This document shows positions 53,186 through 64,000 of a stretch of DNA of 64,000 bases, piece after piece. The position numbers and the translations under genes are program-made. The stretch is from Impatiens glandulifera. Lineage: Eukaryota; Streptophyta; Magnoliopsida; Ericales; Balsaminaceae. The stretch covers positions 25,587,710-25,651,709 of the forward strand of contig NC_061863.1 of NCBI RefSeq assembly GCF_907164915.1, read 5' to 3'. The notes beneath the pieces were generated by a model. The model saw only the letters and a list, made by a program, of their open reading frames with translations, was not told the origin of the DNA and searched no databases. Numbering within the stretch: position 1 is the stretch's first letter; each line of letters begins with the position of its first letter.

Positions 53186-56184
53186 TCAAAAGATGTGTAA
53201 ATACTGATAAATCCAAAACATAAAGCAATTGAGTTCTGAAACCAAATAAAACATAAATTGTTCTTTAAGGAAGTAAAAGTAGACTAAGGGTTGGATGGTC
53301 CCCCCCTTTTTAAGTTTTTCTTCCAGTCGCCTTAGTTCTTCCTCCTCCCTTTCCTTCCATTCTCTAGCTCTTCTTGCAGCGTCAATTTGCAGTCCGGCCC
53401 ATACACTTGAGATGCCGGGAGTCCTTTTGCCGAATTCAAAACCGGTACCGGCTGGTTTTGATGGTCGAGGCGGCTGAGCAACAGTCGGTCTGGAGCTTAG
53501 AGTTGCCGTTGAGCTTTCGAGTGCTCTCTTCTTGTGTCGGTTAAGTTCTTCGATGTCCTCTTCTTCTTCTTCATCAATAGGTTGCACGTTCAGCCCGACT
53601 GGTTCGGTCACTCGTTGACTGTTTTGTTCTGCCCGTTTCAACACTTCTGCAACCGCTTTCCTCTTGCCCTTGTTTCTTGTCTTCATGGCGTGCGAGGGTT
53701 GAGCCGGTATGGGTTCCTGGATAGCTGCCTGTTCTTCCTCGTTGCATTGCTGGGCAAGCTCATGATCTTTCTCTTCAAGTTCTTTCCTTGACCGCTCCTT
53801 TTCCCTTTCTTCTTCTTGTGGTTTCTTTGCGGTTTCGGCGTCAGAATTGATTTGCTCTTGGGTTTTACTTACTTGGAGTTTGGACAACTCCCCAATTTGA
53901 ACAGCCATGGCCTACAGCATATCGACTAAGGGAGCCGTTGCGGTTTGAATGGATTCTGCGATCAGAGATTTGACGGAGGTTTGCACAGCTTCATCTATCA
54001 TGGATCTGATCGAGGTTTGAACAATGTTGGCCATTTCGGTTTGAACGGTTCCCCGGATGGTATTCGATAGGTTGGCTTCAGCCGTTGCAATTTTTGCGTC
54101 GGTTGCGGTGCTGTAATTCCCAAGGCATGACTTAAGCGTTTCGATCACTGCCTGCTTTACCTGCTCAAGTTCCAGAGCTTTATCAGTTTGAGGAGGATCT
54201 CGTCCCCGGTTTTCTTCTGTCCTGGATGTCTCCCCGACAACAAAGAAGGGTTTGCTTTGGTATAGATCGGCATTGATTAATTGGTGCCTGTATTGGTTTC
54301 TCCATTGTGCATCGAGCCGGTCAATATTTCTAAGAATCTTTTCCTGTACTGGATGAAACCGTTCAGTCATTCTTATTTCAATTGGAGTTAGCTCTGCTCC
54401 TTCTGCTTCCTTCAATGCGTCTTCTACTACTTGTAACCGAGCGTATTCAAGAATTACCTCGGTTTTGCTGAATGCGGGTTGGACAAGGTTGGTGTTTGCA
54501 AGCTTGAGGGCCGTCTCTTCCAATTTTACAATTTTTTCCCATTCTTCGTTACCGCTCATTCCTGGGATCATATCAGATAGCTTTGTCTCACAACGAAGCT
54601 GTACCCACATAATGTATGGTGATATCAGATCACTAGCATCTCGGTTCATGTCCCAAACGAGTTTATTGAACATATCCTCCTCTTCTTCTGCGGAGAAAGT
54701 GATCTTGCCTTCGGTTATGATCTCGGGTCGGGAGCCGGTTTGCAGAACACCTTTTCCCTTGTCAACCTGAACTGGCCCTTCAGGTGGAATTATTGAGGCA
54801 GATGGCCCATTTTGGGCCGATTGAGTCGTTGTATCTTTTGGAATGGACTTGTTTCCTGCGGAACCGGATGGTTCCTGTTCTTCAGTATTACCCTCCTGAG
54901 CCGGAGGAGTGATGTTCGCGGTTTTGGCCGTTTCTTCGACCGGTTGAATTTCACTTTGATCGGGTATCTCAACCTGATCAGCTATCTTGAGACGACTTGA
55001 CACATCGTCTTCGGTTTCTCTAGCAATATTTTGGACTACGTCCACAATGATTTCTGAGGTATTTAAGCCTACGTCGGCTATCACCTCGTCGATCTTCTTG
55101 CTTGGTGATTTGGAGTTTTCAGAGTTAAGACTTACCTCTACTTCCTCCTTTGATGTTGACTCGGTTTTGTGGCTCCCCGAAGGTTTGGTTTGCCTTGGTG
55201 ATTGAGAGTCAACAGAGATGGGGCGAAAGGTGTTGATGGGAATGGGTTGGAAGACGTCTCCGGTTCTATTTAGTGATTTGTCCGAGGAAAGGGTTTTCTC
55301 GGAGTCAGCCGGTTTGCTGGAGATCTTCTTTGCATAAGACTTCTTCCTCCCCTTCTTCTCTTGTGATGCTTCGGCTTCAATCGACTTCCTCTTCGGTTTT
55401 TCTTGTTTTGAAGTTTCTTCAGTCGGAGCGGAAGAACTGGTCCCTTTTGAAGACTTCGTTCTGGAAGACTTCGGCTTAACCGCTTTGTCGGTCTTCTCAC
55501 TCATTGACTCTGAGTTGAGAATGTAGTTGGGTGGGAGCGGTTCACCTTCACCAAGTTCTATCTTAAGAAACTTGAGAATCTTGACGATCTGCATTGCGAA
55601 GGCCTAAACCCGGCCATCCTTCTGAATCACCATTTAGAAAAATTCTTCGAAAATGACAGCTCCCCAATCTACCTTGTCAGCGCGGACAATGGCCATCATC
55701 ATCTTAAGATTAAGTTTTGTTAGGTTATCGAAGTTACCTCCTCTTCCCTGAATCGAACGAGATATGATGTTCAGTAGCCACTTGAACTTCGACTTCAGTT
55801 TGTTCTTCCGGCTTGAGTGAATCACCAGATCTTGATCGCTAGTAGATATCACCAACCGGACCGCATTAGACTCTGCATCAGTTAGGTCAGTTTTGAGATC
55901 CAAACCGATGTTGGGAAAACCGAGGGCTTCAGAAAACAACTCCTCCGTGATAAGAACTTCTTTACCGTTGACGGTGGCAGAGACCTTCCTCTTTGTTAAC
56001 GTCATCGTCGCAGAAACTCCATAACCGCCGTCGAATACACGATGAACGGACCAGACAAGAACTCCTCCAACCCTGAATCTCTTAGAGATTGAAGCACAAC
56101 CTTGTTTTTATCTCCAGTGTGTTCGTCGATGTCGTTGAAATCGACCTGCAACATCCATTGAAATGGTGCTTTGCCTAGAGCCAT
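53186..56184 (-). pseudogene. Accessory ORF c: paralogous domain with long tail
   Basis: The ATG at 56182-56184 opens about 1000 codons, broken by one frameshift near 56002 and three stops (55634-55636, 55604-55606, 53912-53914); the last fits a CAG-to-TAG change. The first ~210 residues are paralogous to ORFs b and a: SGLEEFL, then VNGKEVLITEELF, GFPNIG and VDWG. The tail is a Ser/Lys/Glu/Pro-rich low-complexity part, a predicted helical middle, and a C-terminal E/K/Q-rich coiled-coil-like region (53908-53300). Position after pol equals the 'envelope-like' ORF of Sireviruses, but I see no signal peptide or convincing membrane segment. Function is unknown. Confidence 0.75.
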
Positions 56185-56297
56185 GATAGATTTGTGAAGA
56201 AAAGATGAAGAACAATGGTGATCGGAAGTCCATTATGCCTTTGAAGATCTGAAAGTTTTAGAGAGAGAAAGCGTATGGACGAATGGACTGATTTGAA

Positions 56298-56328
56298 CTT
56301 TATATAGAGGGCGGTTCCGAACGGTTGG
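56298..56328 (-). promoter_or_regulatory. Putative internal promoter of ORF c
   Basis: On the minus strand CCAACCGTTC (56328-56319) precedes a TATA box, TCTATATAAAG (56308-56298), about 115 bases before the ATG. The leader between is pyrimidine-rich. Confidence 0.55.
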
Positions 56329-56692
56329 AAGACGAACCGTCACTTGATAGTGTTTTGGCGCCAATTTTCCCTCCAAAAGTTACTGCAGTAACTTTCGGCG
56401 GTAAATGCGGAAAACCAATGGGCGGTAAGTTTTTGTGCGGTAAAACCGTGAGCGGTAGGTTTTTCAAACTTTTCATTTTGCTTGAGATTCCGGTTTTACT
56501 AGAAGCGTTGTTAACCGGATGTTTCGTTTAACATGAAGTCTTATGTTTATTAAACTTTAAAAGTCGGAAAGAAAGATATGGAAAGAAAACCGGAGACTTG
56601 AAATTAGAGAATTTTATAAATAGGAGAGTTAACATTAAGCGGTTTTGGTCGTACAGCAAAATGACCAAAAACCGGAAAGAAGGACAAGCAAC
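56329..56692. other. Spacer between ORF b and the ORF c promoter
   Basis: About 360 bases with several gcggta and accgg motifs and no ORF on the minus strand. It is likely the 3' untranslated part of ORF b plus upstream promoter sequence of ORF c. Confidence 0.5.
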
Positions 56693-57456
56693 TCAGACTG
56701 GTTCGATCCAATCCCCTTCCACCATTCTGTCGTACCAATTGTCCATGGTGTTGTCGGGAGCCCGTTCCTCAATCCTTGATACCCATCTATCTAGCATGGA
56801 TAAAGTGATGGTGTTGGCCGGTCCGACAGGAACACCGGGTTCAAGGTGGCGGCGCTGAGCCTTCAGTAATCGAGTGATTTGGGAAGCGAAACCGGTCCTT
56901 CCCCTTGAAGCGGTTATGAGCAGCTTCAAGTTGTTGAAGAGGTAGGTTGCCCAGTTGATTGATGAGTTGCGGATGATGGCTATCATGATGTCGAAAGCCT
57001 CCCGGTTGTAGTTTTGGTTTGGCATTCGTCCCATGATATAGACCGTTGAACCAAATCGTGCAAGACTTGGTAGTGAGGAGCAAGTCTTTCTTTCTTCCCG
57101 TAGTCTTTGACCGGTACGATGGAAGAAGAGAAGATCTGGAGAAAGTCTTCCTTAGCCGGAAAGAATGGCGTTGGAAAGTCATAAAAACCTTCGGTTGGAA
57201 GGTGAAAGAAGGTGGCAAATTGATCTTCGGTAATCCGAAGAAATTGACCGTCGATGATGGTCCGAATGCTACCATCGTCTAGAATATGCCCATTGTTGAA
57301 AAACTCGCATACTTCCTCTACGAGGATAATGTTTGAGCCTTCAAGAAAATCCTGCAACCCTGATTCTATGAGCGGTTTGAAAACGAAGTCATGATACCGA
57401 CTCTCTTCTACATCTCCGAAGTTGACGATGAGAGTGTTTCTTAGTTCAGCAGACAT
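56693..57456 (-). pseudogene. Accessory ORF b: paralogous ~250-residue protein
   Basis: The ATG at 57454-57456 starts a chain that keeps its domain through one frameshift at about 57000-57034 and ends with TGA at 56693. Landmarks shared with ORFs a and c are SGLQDFL, EFF, IDGQFLRITEDQF, HLPTEG, INWA and a final GFASQITRLL block. The whole is about 250 residues, without the long tail of ORF c. No signal peptide, membrane segment or metal-binding pattern is visible. The layout recalls the 'putative plant transposon protein' domain of retroelement ORFs; this is from memory. Apart from the frameshift it is open. Confidence 0.75.
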
Positions 57457-57550
57457 TGTTAGGAAGAGTGAGAGGTCGAAAGTGGCTCTGATCTTTCAAG
57501 CTTTAGAGAGAAAGGTGAAGGAGACGTGTTTTGAAGATGAAGGAGTGAGT

Positions 57551-57574
57551 CCTTTTTATAGCTTGAACGGTTGG
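57551..57574 (-). promoter_or_regulatory. Putative internal promoter of ORF b
   Basis: On the minus strand CCAACCGTTC (57574-57565) is followed by the TATA box TATAAAAAGG (57560-57551), about 95 bases before the ATG. The same decamer precedes the TATA box of ORF c. Confidence 0.6.
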
Positions 57575-57925
57575 ATGCAATTAATGAGGATATATTTGTA
57601 AAATCTGACCGTTTGTGTCTGGTCATTAATGGCTTGTAAGTTTTCAAGAGAATAAAGGCATGTCTAGTCAAGTCGGATCAGGCATGCTTCTTGAAAATGA
57701 AGATTTCTGTTTCCAAGAGTGATTTGATTTGATACGGCGCATTAAATGTTTGAACATTTATGATTTTTAGATTTTAGACTAAAGTGGAATGAAATAAGCT
57801 TCATTAATTTGTGGTGCCAAACCGGTAGTACAACAAAATTACCGGTTTGGGAAAGAGAAAGAGAGATAGACAGGCTAAACATTTGATGATTCGGTCGCTT
57901 GATTCCTTTTTGCCTTGTTTGCTTC
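57575..57925. other. Spacer between ORF a and ORF b
   Basis: About 350 bases without an ORF. It contains further accgg and tgaccgttt motifs and probably holds upstream sequence of ORF b. Confidence 0.5.
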
Positions 57926-58612
57926 TCACCGGTCGACCAGCTCTTGTACTCTCTCCTTAGTGAGCACGTGCTTTGGATGGAGGGTTACGAAGGGTCCGGA
58001 GTGAATGTCCAGACTGGCACAAAAACCGCTCAGCTGAGGAGCGTAGCCGGTTTTGTTTGAAAGGAGCATCTTTTTCAGGTTGCTGAAGATGATTCAGGAC
58101 CAATTAACCGGTGTCCCAACCATTACAGTGATCATCATCTCGAAAAGCCTTTGGGTGTAATAATAGCTTTTCTCTCTGCCCAAGATGGACTTTCCCAGAA
58201 TCTCACAAAGAAGCTGGTACTTGTGAGAGAGTTGGCTTTTAGCACCCCAGGGTCTAACCGGGATGTCAGAGTTGGAGAACCGACGACACATTTCTTCCAT
58301 GGTCACCGGAGAGTAGGTTAAGTCGGTTACCCCTTCAGTGGGCAAACCGCAGTATTCAACGAAATCAGTCTCGCTGAATAGAAATTTCTGACCGTAAACT
58401 TGTGCAACGATTATGTCTCGATGCACTTCCTTTGCGGTCTGGAAGAATTCTTCGACTACTAGGTAGTCGAGAATGAATCTGTTTTCGAGGAATCCTCCTA
58501 GCCCGCTTTTTTCAACGGCTAAGAACATTTCTCTAACCTCATGGTCTTCGTATTGGTAGATTGAGTTGAAATCAGCCAATATAATTTTCTTTGCTAGAGA
58601 GTTGGAGTTCAT
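57926..58612 (-). pseudogene. Accessory ORF a: paralogous ~228-residue protein
   Basis: The ATG at 58610-58612 opens 172 codons to a TGA at 58094-58096. The same frame continues with matching sequence to TGA at 57926-57928, so one nonsense change shortens it. Shared landmarks with b and c are SGLGGFLEN, EEFFQ, VYGQKFLFSETDF, GLPTEG and VNWS; after the stop come GYAPQL and a final ERVQELVDR. Length without the stop is about 228 residues. No localisation signal is visible. It is the first of the three tandem ORFs after pol and the only one without a frameshift. Confidence 0.75.
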
Positions 58613-58690
58613 GTTTTTGAGAAAGTTTTAAGCTCAAGACTGTTTTTGTGAATAGTGATTTTTGTGAAGATTTGTGAAGGTTTAAGGGTG

Positions 58691-58700
58691 GTTTATATAG
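58691..58700 (-). promoter_or_regulatory. Putative TATA box of ORF a
   Basis: The minus strand reads CTATATAAAC about 80 bases before the ATG. No ACCGTT box is seen next to it. Confidence 0.5.
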
Positions 58701-59371
58701 CCAAGGGTTCGGCTAGATTAGTAGGTTAAGCATGCTTGATGATGTCATCAGTTAGTTAATAGGCTTTAACTTGTTGAAGTGTATAATATTTATTTCCAAG
58801 GCAAAAACTAATTATTACCAAGATATTCATGATGACAAAAATCTGTTGACAAGATGTGAGTCTCCCTCTCTTGATGATGAACACATGTCGTCATCTCGAT
58901 TGCGGTAGACTGTTTTTATTTATTACAGGCTTCATTTTTCAAGTTATGCATGAAAACTTAGTTAGTTATCCCAGATTAACCGGAAAAGTTCATTCCATCA
59001 GAACCAGAGTGCATTTTACTAAGCGGTTTTCCATGACTGGTTTTAGTTGGATATTTTGTTCCGATTGTGAAGAAATGTTGAGTTACGTCAACATTTGTTC
59101 AACTTTGGATTAAATATATCCACTTCTACCAGGTTATTTCAACCGTATAGTAAGTATACACATGATTTGACGTTATGAAGTAATTGGGCATAACCGGAGA
59201 CTTCCTCCTAGTTAGCATTCTTGAATTTTCAATGGCCTATTTGAATATGGTTTGAGAAGCGAGAGCTTCTCCTTGAACACATATCCCGGTTCTTCAGTGT
59301 TACGTGGGTAATCAGTAAGCATGCATAATCATGATATAAGTTGATTAACATTAGTGATTCCCAGAATATTT
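58701..59371. other. Spacer between pol and ORF a
   Basis: About 670 bases with no conserved ORF on the minus strand. The 85-codon plus-strand frame at 58856-59113 lacks known motifs. It probably combines the 3' end of the gag-pol transcript with the upstream region of ORF a. Confidence 0.5.
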
Positions 59372-62300
59372 CTAAAAGTGAGAAAACTTAGCTTCCTGTA
59401 GCAGTTTTGTGAAGATGTCCGCTACTTGCTGCTCGGTCGAGACGTATTCTAGTTGGATGTGTTTCTCCTGAACGTGCTCCCGGATGAAATGGTGTCTTAT
59501 ATCAATATGCTTTGTTCTTGAGTGCAACACCGGATTGTATGTAATTGCTATCGCGCTGGTATTGTCACGGAATATTGGAGATTCCTTGGCTTCTACACCG
59601 AAATCCCTTAGTTGTTGTTGGATCCAGAGGAGTTGTGCACAGCAGCTTCCGGCTGCTTTGTACTCTGTCTCTGCGGTTGATGTTGCAACTGAGGTCTGTT
59701 TCTTGCTGCTCCAGGTAACTAACCGGTCACCTAAGAACTAGCAGGTTCCACTTGTACTCTTTCTATCGATCTTGCATCCTGCGTAATCAGCATCTGAGTA
59801 GCTTATGAGGTTGAAGCTTGAGTCTTTGAATACCAAAGTCCCACTTCTTGAGTTCCCTTCAGATATTTTAAAATTCTTTTGGCCGCAGTATAATGTGATT
59901 GCTTTGGATTGGCTTGGAATCTTCCGCATACCCCAACCGCAAACAGAATGTCAGGTCGGCTAGCTGTTAAATAAAGCAATGATCCAATCATTCCTCGATA
60001 TGCTGTGATGTCAACGGCTTGACCATCCTCATCCTTGTCTAATTTTACAGAAGGGCTCATTGGCGTAGCCGCTTCAGCGCATGTATCCATTCCAAATTTC
60101 TTCAATAGTTCGGCTGTGTACTTCGGTTGGCTTATGAAGGTTCCGGGTTCAATTTGCTTAACCTGAAGTCCTAGGAAGAAGCTCAGTTCTCCCATCATAC
60201 TCATTTGAAATCTGTCTGTCATCATCTTTGAAAACTTATCACACAACTTTGGATCGGTTGATCCGAAAATAATATCATCGACATAAATTTGAACGAGTAA
60301 TATCTGTTCCTTTCTCTCAAATTTGAAAAGTGTTTTGTCAACTGAACCTATTGTGAATTTGTGATCAAATAAAAATTGTGTCAATGTATCATACCAAGCT
60401 CTTGGAGCTTGTTTCAAACCGTAAAGGGCTTTGTTCAGCCGGTAAACATGATTTTCGTGTTCTGGATTTTTGTAACCTGGAGGTTGATTAACATATACCT
60501 CTTCATTTACTTTACCGTTTAGAAAAGCACTTTTAACATCCATTTGAAAAACTTTGAAATTTTTAAAAGCTGCATATGCTAAAAATATTCTAATGGCCTC
60601 AAGTCTAGCTACAGGGGCAAATGATTCTTCAAAATCAATTTCTTCTTCCTGTTTATAGCCTTGAGCCACTAACCGGGCTTTGTTCCTCGTAACTAAACCG
60701 TCTTCATTGAGTTTATTTCTGAATACCCATCGTGTTCCTATAACCGGTTTATTTTTCGGTCTAGGGACTAGGTACCAGACTTTATTTCTCTCAAACTCGT
60801 TTAATTCCTCTTGCATTGCTAGGATCCAATCGGGATCAGACAATGCTTCATCCACCTTTTTCGGCTCAATTTGTGATATGAAAGCTGAGTTTTCATAGTG
60901 CTCCAAATTTTGTTGCCTAGTTCGGACGGGTGAGGATATGTTACCTATTACTAGTTCAAGAGGATGATTTTTGTTCCTTCTGAGGTTTATCCGAGACGTG
61001 TCTATCAAGCTTTTGGTTGGCTGATCAAGGTTAGACTGATCGGTAGGTTGAACCGAGTCAGACCGACCGATTTCTTCAGTAGAAACTGAAGAGTCAACTT
61101 TCTGCGGTAAAGCAGCTTGAACAGGCTGAGGTTCAGCATCAACCGCTTGGTCCTTGACAAATCGTCTAAAAACCGGAACCTCGTCTTCATCATCAGAATA
61201 TATATTGAAGTTTTCCATTCTGTTGTGAAGATCGAAGGGTAATGCAGTATTTCGTTCAACCGATTCATCGAAAACAACATGTGCGGTTTCTTCAATTGTT
61301 AAAGTCCTAGTATTGTATATTCTGTAGGCTTTACTTACAGCTGAATATCCCAACATTATTCCCTCATCAGATTTAGAATCAAAAGCGGTCAAGTAATTCT
61401 TGCCGTTGTTGTGAACAAAACATTTGCTACAAAAAATTCGAAAATACCGTATACTTGGAATTCGATCATAGTATATTTCAAAAGGAGTTTTGGAAAAGCG
61501 TTTAGTTACTAAAGATCGGTTTTGTGTGTAGCATGCGGTGTTGATAGCTTCAGTCCAAAACTTTTGAGCAATGCCCGAATCAGCTATCATTGACCTTGCG
61601 GCTTTCTTGAGAGTTCGGTTTCTTCTCTCAGCCAGGCCGTTTTGTTGAGGAGTTCTGGCACTAGACAACTCGTGTCTAATACCGGAATCATCAAGAAAGG
61701 TTGTTAGATTGCTGTTTATAAATTCAGTTCCTCTATCACTTCTGATTTTGTTTACTCGAATAGATTTTTCATTCTGTATTCTTAAAATCAGTTTGATCAG
61801 GTTTGGAGTTGCTTGGTTTTTAGAAGCTAGAAATGTTACCCAAGTAAATTTAGAATAGTCATCAATAACTACCATAGTATAATGCATGCCTCCTAAACTG
61901 GTTACTTTAACCGGACCAAATAAATCCATATGCAAAAGTTCTAAGCATCGTTCAGATTGATATTTTCCTTTACTTTTGAAAGATGATTTTATTTGTTTGC
62001 CCATTTGACATGCAGCACATACTTTATCTTTTGAAAACTTAACATTTGGAAAACTGTGAACTAGTTCCTTGGAACATATGAAGTTAATCGTTTTGAAATT
62101 CAAATAGTTTAGCCGTTTATGCCAAAGCCAGTTTGGATCATTTCCAGCTATCATGCACACAGGTTTTTCAAAATCAGTTTTCCAATTAACTTTGTAAATA
62201 TTTCCCATTCGGTTACCGATTAAAAGGATATCATTATCCTGATTTTTAACTAAACATGCATTTTTATGAAATTCAACTTTGTAACCCACATCGCACATTT

Positions 62301-62560
62301 GACTTATACTTAGTAAATTAAAGCGTAGTTCTTCTACCAGTAGTACATTATTTATAGATAGGTTACCATGGACACTCTTACCATTGCCCACGGTTTTACC
62401 ATTCGAGTTGTCACCGAATGTTATGATTGCTCCGGTTTCATACTTGATGTCGGTTAGTAGCTCTTCGTTGCTGGTCATATGTCTTGAACATCCACTGTTC
62501 AGATACCATTCTGAATTCTTTAGCCGGTTGCTCCTCCTAACCTGCAAAAGAAAATTATTT
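59372..62560 (-). pseudogene. Sirevirus-like pol, nearly complete
   Basis: A 930-codon frame (62595-59803) covers most of pol; its first ~18 codons are out-of-frame with true pol. Protease reads WYLNSGC with Asn at 62497-62499 in place of the catalytic Asp. The integrase zinc finger has Tyr for a His (RLNYLNFK), while the core shows [16 protein letters not shown] and [14 protein letters not shown] has YVDDII at 60268-60285. RNase H shifts frame at about 59830 and has a TAG at 59738-59740; its end continues to about 59372. It is the best-preserved gene here, yet protease, integrase and RNase H are all damaged. Confidence 0.93.
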
Positions 62561-64000
62561 ACACTCTTTTGGTACCCACATTCAGTTGGGTCCATGGTTG
62601 ATTAGTCCCTTTGGGATCCAGACTTGAATGAGTCGGATCACTTTCCCGGTATCTGTTCTTATAATGTTTGGCTTAACTTCTTGACTGTTGCTCAAGAATG
62701 CCTTATGTTGTGATGAGTTTCTTTGAGATCGAGTTTTGTTTGTTTTATTTGGTTTCCGGTTGGCTTTCCTTCTCTCAAGATGAAGCCAATTTTCTAAGTC
62801 GGTCGGACTTACATACTTAAGTTCTTCTTCCGGTTTTAAGTCATTTTCGGTTGTTGAACTCTTGACAAATCTTATAAATGGAAGATTGTCTTTTGTGAGT
62901 TTCATCCCGTTAGGTTGTTTTGATTCGTTTTGTTTATTTGGTTCGTAACCGATACCAAATCTACACTTAGGATGTCTTTTATAATTACACATTTGTTTTA
63001 CAGCTTGACGAGATCTCTCCCACGCAGTCGTGACATACATTACTCGTTCATCGGTTTCAGTTACCGGTTGAACTGTCTTCTCATTATCTGAGAATAGTTC
63101 ATCTGGTTCATATATTTCGGTTTCACGTGTTTTAACAGAGACATTATTTGACTCTACGGTTTTAGATTCTATCGGAGTCGGTATGTATGCAGATATGTTT
63201 CTGAACTCAGCGACCATTTCGTTGAGTGCAGAAATCAAATCTTCTTTGGTAAATTCGTCAGAAGAGAAATCAAATATCTCTTCGTCGTTTGCCATGAAAC
63301 AGGTTACTCTTTCTTCACTATCTTCATTGTCGGAGTACGCCCACTCGCTTCCACCGTCAGATGCGATGAGTGCTTTCTAAATCTCCTTCCCTTCGTCTGC
63401 ATGTTGATCATGGTTTCTCCGGTAGTCGTTTCGTTGGTTATCATTTCTCCGGTAGTTATTCTCTTGGTAGTTGTTTCCCTAGTACCGGTTGCCTTGATAG
63501 TTGTTGCCTTGATGGTTTCCTTCCGGTTTTCTATTGTCTCTCCTTGGTTTTCTACATTCTGACCTGAAATGTCCAAAACCGTCACAGTTATAGCATCTTT
63601 TATTTGATTTATCTACATAATTATAATTAAAATCGTTGTTAGATGGTGGTTGGCTCTTCTTCATGAATCTCCCAAATTTCTGAGCTAGCATCGCCATCAC
63701 ATCTTCACTGATCTGATCAGCGCTTTTGACTGGAGCCGTAACGGTTGATACTTGGACCGCCGGTTCCACCGATGTAACCAAAGCTCTGGTTGCGGTTGAT
63801 GTGGATGCTTCATCTTTGATCCGAGACTTAATCTCGAACTCGTAGGCTTTTAGATCCTCAAACACATCATGCAACTTCATCTGCCCGAGGGTGCTTGATT
63901 CCCTCATCACCATGGTCTTGATATCCCAAGTGCTCGACAGTGATCTTAAGGCTTTAATGATTACTTCTCGGTTGTCATACTTCTTTCCGAGTGTTTGAAG
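62561..64000 (-). pseudogene. Sirevirus-like gag, partial (window edge)
   Basis: One minus-strand frame runs from the window end to 62582 with TAG stops at 63479-63481 and 63377-63379. It contains the capsid-like end LKAYEFEIKSRIKDE near 63840, the zinc knuckle CYNCDGFGHFRSEC near 63590 with all ligands present, a basic N/R/Q-rich stretch, then an acidic segment (DEEIFDFSSDEFTKEDLI) and WIPKG-type linker motifs before protease. A frameshift near 62550 separates it from pol. The start codon lies beyond the window. Confidence 0.9.

Larger units (their letters stand above)
51725..64000 (-). mobile_element. Sirevirus-like Ty1/copia retrotransposon with three accessory ORFs (runs off the window)
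   Basis: The minus strand shows, 5' to 3', gag (cut by the window end), protease, integrase, reverse transcriptase, RNase H, then three extra ORFs, a polypurine tract and the 3' LTR. The RT stretch [10 protein letters not shown] followed by [17 protein letters not shown] is typical of the Sirevirus lineage, which is known for extra ORFs after pol. The LTR begins next to caatt (51720-51724), the expected target duplication. At least 12.3 kb long, it has several stops and frameshifts. It belongs to the same family as the solo LTR at 17897-19230. Confidence 0.92.

Noticed and set aside
53295..55500. Several plus-strand frames opposite ORF c
   Set aside because: They are shadows of the long minus-strand frame and carry no motifs.

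Overview
The window reads as nuclear DNA of a land plant, most likely a eudicot. It is very AT-rich, full of long (TA)n arrays, and carries plant-type Ty1/copia, Ty3/gypsy, CACTA, hAT and LINE sequences plus relics of plant genes (FAR1-like, ribosomal protein eL15, WDR5-like) with spliceosomal intron remains. I find no intact host gene, rRNA, functional tRNA or CRISPR array. Almost everything recognisable is a transposable element or a broken gene copy.

Layout. 1-1894: AT-rich flank. 1895-7948: a degenerate Ty1/copia element on the minus strand with two LTRs, a polypurine tract and an initiator-Met primer-binding site; its right end is truncated and followed by a second copy of its left flank. 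8449-14025: a decayed CACTA (En/Spm) transposon on the plus strand (TNP2-type transposase, DUF4218/DUF4216-like parts, a second En/Spm-type ORF with exon structure, and a terminal repeat). 15558-24265: two ~1.8 kb non-coding elements in inverted orientation, a truncated third copy, a 1.33 kb solo LTR with perfect target duplication whose empty site survives nearby, and a hAT MITE holding a tRNA-Gly-like relic. 25-45 kb: mostly AT-rich DNA with a second CACTA relic, two more hAT-type elements, tandem duplications, a foldback element, a LINE tail, and fragments of eL15 and WDR5 genes.

45.6-51.7 kb: a FAR1/FHY3-like (MULE-transposase-derived) gene split by a chromodomain-type Ty3/gypsy element and then cut again at 51725 by a second retroelement. 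51725 to beyond 64000: a large Sirevirus-like Ty1/copia element on the minus strand, of the same family as the solo LTR at 17897-19230. Between its pol and 3' LTR it carries three tandem paralogous ORFs, each preceded by its own TATA box; two share an ACCGTT box near the TATA with the LTR promoter itself. This looks like a cassette of independently transcribed accessory genes inside a retrotransposon and is the most unusual feature here.

All element genes are damaged, mostly by C-to-T or G-to-A changes making stops or replacing catalytic residues, as expected for long-methylated plant repeats. Calls rest on reading the sequence and on remembered family motifs; no database search was run.
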